From Streptomyces sp. MJM8645 (GTDB taxonomy: Bacteria; Actinomycetota; Actinomycetes; Streptomycetales; Streptomycetaceae): a stretch of DNA of 64,000 bases. A program made the position numbers and the translations under genes. The number at the start of each line of letters is the position of its first letter. Within the stretch, counting starts at the first letter, position 1. The stretch covers positions 434,001-498,000 of the forward strand of contig NZ_LJJF01000002.1 of the NCBI RefSeq assembly GCF_001625365.1, written 5' to 3'. Below, piece by piece: positions 57,893-64,000 of this stretch. The notes beneath the pieces are model-generated. The model did no database searches. It was not told where the DNA came from and saw only the letters and a program-made list of their open reading frames with translations.

Positions 57893-58728
57893 ACCGCGGC
57901 GAACGGGGAGGGCGGCTTGGGCGTGCCCGCCAGACCGCCGTCGGGGACCGAGAGGCCGCCGTCCAGGGCGATCGCCTGCCCGGTGAGGAAGGCGGAGGCG
58001 GGCGAGGCCAGGAACAGCGCCGCCGCGGCGACCTCCTCCAGTTCGGCCCAGCGCCCCATGGGCACGTGGGCCAGCAGCCAGTCGGTGAGCGCGGCGTTGG
58101 TGTGGACGGCGGCCGTCATGTCGGTGCGCACCCAGCCGGGGCACAGCGCGTTGACCCGGATCCCGCTGCGGGCCCAGCCGGCCGCGAGGCTGCGGGCGAG
58201 GGAGACCTGGGCGGCCTTGGTCGCGGCGTAGACCTCCATCATGGGCGTGCCGACCAGACCCGCGACCGAGGACATCAGCACCAGGCTGGCACCGTCCGAC
58301 TGCGCCAGGTACGGGTGGGCGTGCCGGCAGATCGCGGCGGTGGCGTTGAGGTTGACCGCGACCACCTCGTCCCAGACGTGCTGCGGGAGGTGCTGCAGCG
58401 GTGCGAGGAGGGTGCTGCCGTCGGGGTTGGTGGGCAGGATGCCGGCGTTGTGGACGACGATGTCGAGGCCGCCCAGGGCGTGGGCGGCCTGGTCGACGAT
58501 GGCAGCCTGCCCGGTGTCGGCGAGGTCGCCGGGGACCAGGACGGGAGTGCCCCCGTAGCGGGCCACCTGGTCGGCGGTGTGCTTCAGCGCGGGCCCGGTG
58601 CGGGCGGAGAGGGCGAGCCGGGCCCCGGCCTGGGCGAGCGCGACGGCGACGGCCTGGCCGATGCCGCGCGAGGAGCCGGTCACCAGTGCGCGGCGGCCGT
58701 CGAGGCGGAAGCGGTTGAGGATGGTCAT
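57889..58728 (-). CDS. Short-chain dehydrogenase, 3-oxoacyl-ACP reductase type
   Basis: Protein of 279 residues. TGSSRGIG (17-24) binds NADPH, HNAG (93-96) and the Ser154-Tyr167-Lys171 triad are present, and the PGWVRTDM loop follows. It would reduce the beta-keto group made by the condensing enzymes of the operon. It is overlapped by FabH copy 1 downstream and separated by 87 bases from FabH copy 2. Confidence 0.93.
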   Translation of the reverse strand: MTILNRFRLDGRRALVTGSSRGIGQAVAVALAQAGARLALSARTGPALKHTADQVARYGGTPVLVPGDLADTGQAAIVDQAAHALGGLDIVVHNAGILPTNPDGSTLLAPLQHLPQHVWDEVVAVNLNATAAICRHAHPYLAQSDGASLVLMSSVAGLVGTPMMEVYAATKAAQVSLARSLAAGWARSGIRVNALCPGWVRTDMTAAVHTNAALTDWLLAHVPMGRWAELEEVAAAALFLASPASAFLTGQAIALDGGLSVPDGGLAGTPKPPSPFAAV

Positions 58729-58815
58729 GAGGGGTTCCTCCGGTTCCGGCGGGGCGTCAGTCGGTGGTGTTCCGGGCGGTGCCGTCCTGGACGGCGGTGT
58801 CCCGGGCGGGGGAGT

Positions 58816-59853
58816 TCAGGAGGGGATGTCCTGGGCGCTGCTGGACCGGACGGGCGCGCGCAGGGAGCGGGCGCCCGTCCAGGTGAGCAGGGCGCTGCCC
58901 CAGGTCAGGCCGGCGCCGAAGACGCAGACGAGCACACGGACCCGGTCGGCCAGCAGGCCGCGGGCGGCGGCGTCGGCCAGCGCGAAGGGGGCGGAGGCCG
59001 CGCCGATGTTGCCCGTCAGGTCCCCGGTGATGTGCAGGCGTTCGGCCGGGATGCCGATCCGGTCCGCGACGGCGCGCAGGAGCACCGGGTTGGGCTGGTG
59101 GGTGATGAAGGCGTCGATGTCCTTGAGGTCGAGGCCGTGGTCGGTGAGGGCCTGGTCGACGAGGCGGGGGAAGATCTCGGTGATGAAGTCGCGCACGACC
59201 CGGCCGTCCATGTGGATGTGGTGCAGCCCGGCGGTCAGGCTCTCGGGGCCGGCGGGTATCCGGCTGCCGCCGGCGGGGATCAGCACGTGGTGCGCGCCGC
59301 GGCCGTCCGAGCCGAGGCGGAAGCTGTGGAAGCCGGCGTCGTCGTCGACGGGGCCCAGGACGGCTGCGGCGGCGCCGTCGGCGAAGAGGACGGCGGTGGC
59401 TCGGTGGGCGGGGTCGACGAACTTCGAGTAGGCCTCGACGCCGACGACCGCCGCGTACCGGGCGCCGGGGGTCGTGGCCAGCCAGGCGTGCGCGACCTTG
59501 GCCGCGAACAGCCAGCCGGAGCACGCCGCGCTGACGTCGAGTGCGACGGCGTTGGCGGCGCCGGCGAGGGCCTGGACGCGGCAGGCGGTGGCCGGCCCGA
59601 GTTCGTCGGGCGTGGAGGTCGCCGCGACGACGAGGTCGAGCCGGTCCGGCGGGATGCCGGCGGCCTCGCAGGCGGCCAGTACGGCGGCCGCTGCCAGGTC
59701 CGAGGCGGCCTCGTCGGGTGCGGCCCGATGCCGTTCGAGCACGCCGGTGCGCTCGGTGATCCAGGTGTCCGAGACACCGGCGGGAGGGCCGACCTCGTGG
59801 TTGCCGCGGACCTCGGCGGGCAGGTACGTACCCATGCCCAGGACGCCGGTCAT
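58816..59853 (-). CDS. Beta-ketoacyl-ACP synthase III (FabH-like), copy 2
   Basis: Protein of 345 residues. Cys111 in VSAACSGWLF, His252 and Asn255 in THQPNP, and Asn282 in GNIGAASAPF give a complete KASIII active site. It is clearly divergent from copy 1, so the two probably handle different acyl groups; one may act as an ester- or C-C-bond-forming transferase rather than a starter enzyme. Start at 59853 follows GAAGGAAG, 17 bases beyond the acyl-CoA oxidase-like gene. Confidence 0.92.
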   Translation of the reverse strand: MTGVLGMGTYLPAEVRGNHEVGPPAGVSDTWITERTGVLERHRAAPDEAASDLAAAAVLAACEAAGIPPDRLDLVVAATSTPDELGPATACRVQALAGAANAVALDVSAACSGWLFAAKVAHAWLATTPGARYAAVVGVEAYSKFVDPAHRATAVLFADGAAAAVLGPVDDDAGFHSFRLGSDGRGAHHVLIPAGGSRIPAGPESLTAGLHHIHMDGRVVRDFITEIFPRLVDQALTDHGLDLKDIDAFITHQPNPVLLRAVADRIGIPAERLHITGDLTGNIGAASAPFALADAAARGLLADRVRVLVCVFGAGLTWGSALLTWTGARSLRAPVRSSSAQDIPS

Positions 59854-59870
59854 GGGGGGCTTCCTTCGGT

Positions 59871-61838
59871 TCACGACGTGCTCCCGGTGCGATCGGAGGA
59901 GCCGGTGGAGGAGCCGGTGGAGGAATTGGCGGGGGCGCCGGCGGAGGCACCGTGGGCGGCCAGGAGCGCGGCGGCGTAGTCGGGCTCGTCGAGGGCCGTG
60001 CGGGCGAGGCCGGCCCCGGGGTCGAGGGCGGCCACGATGTCCGGCAGGGCCTGACGCAGTCGGTCGCACAGGGCGTCCATGGCGGCGGGCAGGGCGCGGA
60101 CGGCCGAGGGGGTGAGCACGCCGGTCGCCAACAGGGGACCGGCCAGGCACCGGGCCTGGCGCAGGCCGTCGAGCGCGGCGAGGTCGGCCGCCCGGGGAAC
60201 GGACCACCCGTGCCCGTGCGCGGTACTCCCCTCCACCGCGGCCTCGGCCGCGAGCCGGCGGGCCTGGACGTCCCCCAGCTCCAGGGCGTCCTCCAGCAGC
60301 GGGTTCCACAGGTCCAGGTCGCGGTGGAGCGAACGGTGGGGCGAGCGGCGCAGCGCCTCGGTACGGGCCGACGCCGCGGCGGCGAGGTCGTCGGCGAGCC
60401 GGTCCTGCAGCGCGGTGACGACCTCGGGCCACCACGCCGCGTCGGTCGGATCGGACGGGAACCGGCCCTGGTCTGACGGGAACCGGCCCGGCCCGGACGG
60501 CCGCCGATCGGGGCGTGCCCGCTCCTCGGCGAGGGCGCGGCCGGCGTCGAGCAGGATGAGGGTGTTGTCGCCGCCGGCGTTGTCGAAGGCGCGGGCGAAG
60601 CCGAGGTAGCCCGGCAGCCGGTTGTGGTCGAAGAGGCCCGACACCCCGCAGCGGTGCTGGAGGGAGTCGACGAGGTCCGCCACGGCCCGGGTGCTGTGCG
60701 CCTTGTGGAGGGCGAGCGAGCGGTCGACCGCGGCCCAGGGGGAGAAGGTCATCGCCGTGCCCGGCCCGTCGGAGGGCCTTGCGGCGCGCAGGCCCGCCCA
60801 CGTGGACAGGGCCGCCCGGGCGGTGCAGCGCAGGGAGAAGGCGGCGGCCAGCGCTCCGACGACGGCGTGCTGCTGGGTGCGGTACTCCAGGACCGGGCTC
60901 CCGGGCGCCAGCCGGCCGTGCGAGCGGCGGCCCGCGCTGAACCGCCAGGCCATCGCCGCGCTGCGGCCCGCCAGGCCCGCCATCGCGGACGGCAGGGTGG
61001 CCCACAGCCCCTGGCCGCAGCTCAGGGTCCGCTGGAGGCGGGCGTCGGCGCTGGGCTGCGGGTCGTGCAGCACGCCCGTGGCGTCGATCCCGGCCCCGTC
61101 CGCCAGCCAGCGGTCGTACGGGATTCGGGCGCCGTGGAACCGGACGAGGCCGTAGGGCAGCGGGAGTGCGCCCACCGGGAGCGGGCCGGAGACGGACACT
61201 CCCGGTGCCGGGCGGCCGTCGGCCCCGGTGATGTCGACGAGGAAGGAGAACACTCCCCCGTCCTGGGCGCCCGTCAGCAGCCGTGCGCAGACCACCGCCT
61301 GCTGGGGCAGGCCGAGCGCCGCGACGGAGGAGAACTTCGCGGCCCGGTGGTCCGGGGTGTGCAGCGTGAACGCGCGGCGGGCCGGGTCGAACCGGGCCTC
61401 GGTGCGGATCCCGAGGTGGCTGCCGGCGTCGCCGATCTCGGTGACCAGGAAGGAGCCCTTGGTGCGTGCGTGCGCGAGGGCGCCGTCCGGGTCCGCGGCC
61501 TTGCCGCCCAGGAGGACCAGCGAGCCGACGCACAGGGTGTAGTGGGAGAGGAAGGTCTGATAGAGCGATGGATCCGCCAGTGCCGTCGCCTCACTGAGCG
61601 CGGCCAGCAGGTCCGCGTCGGCGACCACCTCGGCCGCCGGCGGCAGCGAGGCCGCCAGGCGGGCCAGCCGCCGGTGCGCGCTGACGTCCGTGCGCAGGGC
61701 TGCCGTCCCGTGTTCGGCCCGGTGGTCCGCGAGGAGCTGCCCGAACTCCGCGGCCCGCCGGGGAGGGAGCAGCGCCGAGAGGCGGGTCAGGACGTCGATC
61801 GCGTCGGTCTCCTCGCCGGGCCTCCGTTCGGTGTTCAC
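59871..61838 (-). CDS. Acyl-CoA oxidase/dehydrogenase-like flavoprotein
   Basis: Protein of 655 residues, the size of acyl-CoA oxidases rather than the about 390 of dehydrogenases. FLVTEIGDAGSHLGIRTEAR (FAD/substrate strand region), PLPYGLVRFHGARIPYDRWL and a long helical half with FDNAGGDNTLILLDAGRAL resemble ACOX-type proteins. It could introduce an alpha-beta double bond in an acyl-CoA or acyl-ACP chain. A similar enzyme acts in avenolide-type butenolide signalling. A PSDQGRFPSDP repeat breaks the C-terminal part. GTG start overlaps the acyltransferase stop. Confidence 0.82.
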   Translation of the reverse strand: MNTERRPGEETDAIDVLTRLSALLPPRRAAEFGQLLADHRAEHGTAALRTDVSAHRRLARLAASLPPAAEVVADADLLAALSEATALADPSLYQTFLSHYTLCVGSLVLLGGKAADPDGALAHARTKGSFLVTEIGDAGSHLGIRTEARFDPARRAFTLHTPDHRAAKFSSVAALGLPQQAVVCARLLTGAQDGGVFSFLVDITGADGRPAPGVSVSGPLPVGALPLPYGLVRFHGARIPYDRWLADGAGIDATGVLHDPQPSADARLQRTLSCGQGLWATLPSAMAGLAGRSAAMAWRFSAGRRSHGRLAPGSPVLEYRTQQHAVVGALAAAFSLRCTARAALSTWAGLRAARPSDGPGTAMTFSPWAAVDRSLALHKAHSTRAVADLVDSLQHRCGVSGLFDHNRLPGYLGFARAFDNAGGDNTLILLDAGRALAEERARPDRRPSGPGRFPSDQGRFPSDPTDAAWWPEVVTALQDRLADDLAAAASARTEALRRSPHRSLHRDLDLWNPLLEDALELGDVQARRLAAEAAVEGSTAHGHGWSVPRAADLAALDGLRQARCLAGPLLATGVLTPSAVRALPAAMDALCDRLRQALPDIVAALDPGAGLARTALDEPDYAAALLAAHGASAGAPANSSTGSSTGSSDRTGSTS

Positions 61839-63004
61839 GCGTCCCCCCGTGCGGCCGTCGTGGTCGGGTGGTGGTCGTGCGACGTGCCCTCCCCCGGCGC
61901 GGCGGGAGGCGGGCAGGAGCGCGGGGGCTCCAGCGGCGCCAGGGGCGGAAGCGGCGCCTGGGGGCCGGTCGGCCACGGGCCGTCGGCGACCGGCGCGAGC
62001 GCGTCCTGCCGCGGGTCGATCCTGCGCACGCTGTTCGTCAGCGTGCTGCCGGTGCCCGCCTCGACGACCAGCGAGGCGTCCGCCAGGGCCGCGCCGAACA
62101 CCGCGGGCAGGTCGAAGGGCCTGACCAGGCAGGCGGACAGCGCGCTCGGCAGGTCGCTGTCCGCGCGGTAGAGCCGGCCGGCCACCGCCGAGTACACCGG
62201 TCGGCGCGGCGGGGACAGGCGCAGCCGTCGGGCGAAGTGCGCGAACGCGCCGGCCTCGTGGACGAGAGCCGGGTGGTGGCTCATGAACGGGAGCCGCAGC
62301 CGCTGCGCCCCCACGCCGTGCGCCGTCGCCGACCGTTCGACGACGGCGAGCCCGTCGAGCGGGCCGGAGACCACCGTCTCCCCGCCGTGGTTGACACAGG
62401 CCACCACCACGCCCGTGCCCGGCCCGGCCGCCGCGAGCAGCCGGCGGGCTGTGGCCGGGCCCGCGCCCAGCAGTGTCATGCCGCCGCCGTGGCCGGTCAG
62501 CAACTGCCCGAGCCGGCAGGCCAGCCGGGCCCCGTCGGCGACCGAGCAGCATCCGGCCGCGGTCAGCGCGGGGATCTCGCCGAAGCTGACCGCCAGGAGG
62601 CGGTGCGCCCGGCAACCGTCGGCTTCGAGTGCGCGGTGCACCGCCAGGGACACACCGAACAGCGCGAGTTGTACGGTCCCGGGCGGCTCGGCGGCCAGCG
62701 CGCCGACGCTGAGCGGGGAGCCACCTGTCAGTCGGGAGCCGTCACCCGAACAGGAGCCGCCTGTCAATTGGGAGCCGACACCCGAACGGGAGCCGCCTGC
62801 CAGGCGGGGGCCGATCGGCGCCACCCCGAACTCGGCGGCGACCACGTCGGCCTCCTCGAAGACCTCGGCGACCGCGCGCGCCAGCGACCCGACGCGGGGA
62901 AGCGTCCGCAACAGCGGAGTCAGACTGAAATCCCCCTGCCCGGGGAACATGTGAACGAACTTTCCGGTGGCCGTGGGACTCTGCGGACGCTGCGGGCCGG
63001 ACAT
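61835..63004 (-). CDS. Acyltransferase (FabD/malonyl-transacylase fold) with low-complexity insertion
   Basis: Protein of 389 residues. FPGQGDF is the N-terminal FabD motif, LAVSFGEIPAL holds the nucleophile Ser140 (the first Gly of G-x-S-x-G is changed to Val) and SHHPALV the catalytic His. Between them residues about 68-100 are a Gly/Ser repeat (SRLTGGS, SQLTGGS) absent from normal enzymes. It would load malonyl or another extender onto the ACP. It is the first gene of the seven-gene operon and starts opposite the regulator at 63287. ATG at 63004 lies ten bases after GGAGG. Confidence 0.8.
   Translation of the reverse strand: MSGPQRPQSPTATGKFVHMFPGQGDFSLTPLLRTLPRVGSLARAVAEVFEEADVVAAEFGVAPIGPRLAGGSRSGVGSQLTGGSCSGDGSRLTGGSPLSVGALAAEPPGTVQLALFGVSLAVHRALEADGCRAHRLLAVSFGEIPALTAAGCCSVADGARLACRLGQLLTGHGGGMTLLGAGPATARRLLAAAGPGTGVVVACVNHGGETVVSGPLDGLAVVERSATAHGVGAQRLRLPFMSHHPALVHEAGAFAHFARRLRLSPPRRPVYSAVAGRLYRADSDLPSALSACLVRPFDLPAVFGAALADASLVVEAGTGSTLTNSVRRIDPRQDALAPVADGPWPTGPQAPLPPLAPLEPPRSCPPPAAPGEGTSHDHHPTTTAARGDA
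62720..62815. repeat. Imperfect tandem repeat in the acyltransferase gene
   Basis: Units of about 45 bases containing GGGAGCCG and ACCCGAACRGGAGCCGCCTG are repeated two to three times. They encode the Gly/Ser insertion between the FabD motifs. Confidence 0.6.
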
Positions 63005-63286
63005 CACGGATTCCGCCTCCACCCTGGGGCACGTTCGAAGGAAACGCCCCGACATCACCGATGGTGGAGTCTGCGGCCGCCCTCGCGGGCGCTTTTCGAC
63101 GGCCGGCCCGTCAAGCTTTTCCGGGCGTCAACTTTCAAGGAATTACAACGAGTTGGGAATCCCATTCGGGTATCCCGGCGGCACCGCGAGCGGATAGCAT
63201 GGCGGGATGTGCGCAGCGCGACCGCGTACCGCGGAGGCCGGACCGGGCCGCCGTGAGCGCGGCGTCGACGACCCGCCGGGAGAGAC
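63005..63286. promoter_or_regulatory. Divergent promoter region of the right-hand operon and regulator
   Basis: No gene is supported here. It lies between the acyltransferase gene (minus) and the regulator gene (plus) and must contain both promoters. It has an AT-richer stretch at about 63110-63170 but no clear palindrome. Confidence 0.45.
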
Positions 63287-64000
63287 ATGGCCGTCCGCCG
63301 TGTGCCGAACGCCCGCCTTCGCGAACTCCTCAAAGAAGCCCGATGGACCGGAGAGCAACTGGCCCGGGCCGTCAATCAGATCGGCGCCGAATCCGGATGG
63401 GCCCGGGCCTACGGGCGCGCCTCGGTGCACCAGTGGCTCACCGGAGCTGTTCCCCGCAAGCCCGCCCCCCACCTTGTCTGCGCGGCGCTGGGTCGTCGGC
63501 TCCGACGGCCCGTCACCCTGGCCGACGCCGGATTCGGCGGCCCGCCGCCGGACGCCCCGTCGCCGGACGCCTCGACGCCGGATTCCCCGGCGGTGCTCGC
63601 GCGGCTCGCGGCGGCGGCCGCCGCACCCGATCGCCACGGGAACCTCCTCTCCTACCAGCCGCCGCCCGCCCCGTCCGGCAGCCCGACCGGCCTGACCGAA
63701 GGCCCGACCGAAGCCGCGACCGGAGGCCTGGCCGAAGCCCTGACCGGCCCGCCGGTACCCGCGGGCGCAAAGGCGCCCCCGCCCCAGCCGGACGCGCTCG
63801 CCCTGCTGCTGCCCGTCTTCTCCGCGATCGACCGCGTCCACGGCGGAGGCCAGGCCCGCACCGCACTCGCCGCGTTCCTCTCGACCACGGCGGCGCCCAT
63901 GCTCGCCGCACCCGCCCCGCCCGTCCGGCACTTCGGCATCCTCGGGGCGACCGCCCGGCTGTGCTACCTGTGCGCCTTCATGCACATCGACGACGACCTC
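63287..64000 (+). CDS. HTH-type transcriptional regulator, C-terminus cut by window edge
   Basis: The frame is open from 63287 to the window end (238 codons). MAVRRVPNARLRELLKEARW, GEQLARAVNQIGAE and RASVHQWLTGAVPRKP form the helix-turn-helix domain of a large streptomycete regulator family that resembles XRE proteins. A Pro/Gly/Ala-rich linker (about 85-155) and the start of a helical effector domain follow. Its position, divergent from the FAS-like operon, suggests it controls that operon. GGGAGAG precedes the ATG. Confidence 0.8.
   Translation, partial: MAVRRVPNARLRELLKEARWTGEQLARAVNQIGAESGWARAYGRASVHQWLTGAVPRKPAPHLVCAALGRRLRRPVTLADAGFGGPPPDAPSPDASTPDSPAVLARLAAAAAAPDRHGNLLSYQPPPAPSGSPTGLTEGPTEAATGGLAEALTGPPVPAGAKAPPPQPDALALLLPVFSAIDRVHGGGQARTALAAFLSTTAAPMLAAPAPPVRHFGILGATARLCYLCAFMHIDDDL

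Noticed and set aside
1..64000. tRNA, rRNA or chromosomal origin features
   Set aside because: No cloverleaf with a T-loop GTTCGA-type consensus, no rRNA segment and no DnaA-box cluster was seen by reading.

Overview
The window is high-GC DNA with GTG/TTG starts, ATGA/GTGA stop-start overlaps, long antisense open frames and typical actinomycete families. It suggests a Streptomycetaceae genome (Streptomyces or Kitasatospora) in an accessory, specialised-metabolism-rich part of the chromosome. No rRNA, tRNA or CRISPR array was seen. All functions are read from the translated sequence; no database search was run.

Layout. 1-8.5 kb: an edge-cut sulfatase with a PadR regulator, a small unknown protein, an exported serine carboxypeptidase/beta-lactamase-fold enzyme, a lipoprotein, an exported M4 metalloprotease, a PsiD-like member of the phosphatidylserine decarboxylase family, and a GNAT acetyltransferase. 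A solitary end of a TnpB-type insertion sequence lies at about 4.6 kb. 8.6-13.2 kb: a compact RiPP locus on the minus strand. It runs from a 44-residue precursor with a Cys-Ser-Cys-Ser-Cys core through a hairpin to a SPASM radical SAM maturase, a PqqD-like protein, a signal-peptidase-like protease and an ABC exporter. 13.3-15 kb: a helix-turn-helix regulator converging on an F420-type oxidoreductase.

14.2-27.7 kb: two divergent operons that look like one biosynthetic locus. The left operon (minus strand) encodes ACP, class III aminotransferase, hotdog thioesterase, FabZ-like dehydratase, ketosynthase, a cysteine-less ketosynthase partner, an adenylating ligase with an incomplete C-terminus and an LLM oxidoreductase. 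The right operon (plus strand) encodes a nucleoside-deoxyribosyltransferase-fold protein, a dihydroorotate/dihydropyrimidine-dehydrogenase-like flavoprotein, a creatininase-family amidohydrolase, an ATP-grasp ligase and an MFS exporter. An intact TnpB element sits in the gap between its third and fourth genes.

27.9-46.1 kb: a 2,539-residue LamG/ricin-type protein with a TTG start; a GyrB-like ATPase lacking TOPRIM; SUKH and YwqG-like small proteins; and a patch of decayed genes (serine recombinase, Mrr nuclease, tyrosine recombinase, phospholipase C, PLP cysteine synthase). Between the remnants is an intact three-gene operon: a second PSD-family decarboxylase, an S10 serine carboxypeptidase of a type more familiar from eukaryotes, and an FMN-binding protein.

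46.3-55.1 kb: a Trypco1 plus trypsin/nSTAND-NTPase conflict pair, a candidate contractile-injection-system effector with an HExxH domain, a Gly/Asn-rich secreted protein, a Uma2 nuclease, a maleylpyruvate-isomerase-like protein and an ABM-domain protein. 55.2-63.0 kb: a translationally coupled fatty-acid/polyketide-type operon (acyltransferase, acyl-CoA oxidase-like flavoprotein, two KASIII proteins, ketoreductase, ACP, KASII), with a divergent regulator running off the right edge.

Best candidates for something undescribed: the CSCSC RiPP locus, the divergent FAS-like/pyrimidine-enzyme locus, and the PSD-S10-FMN operon.
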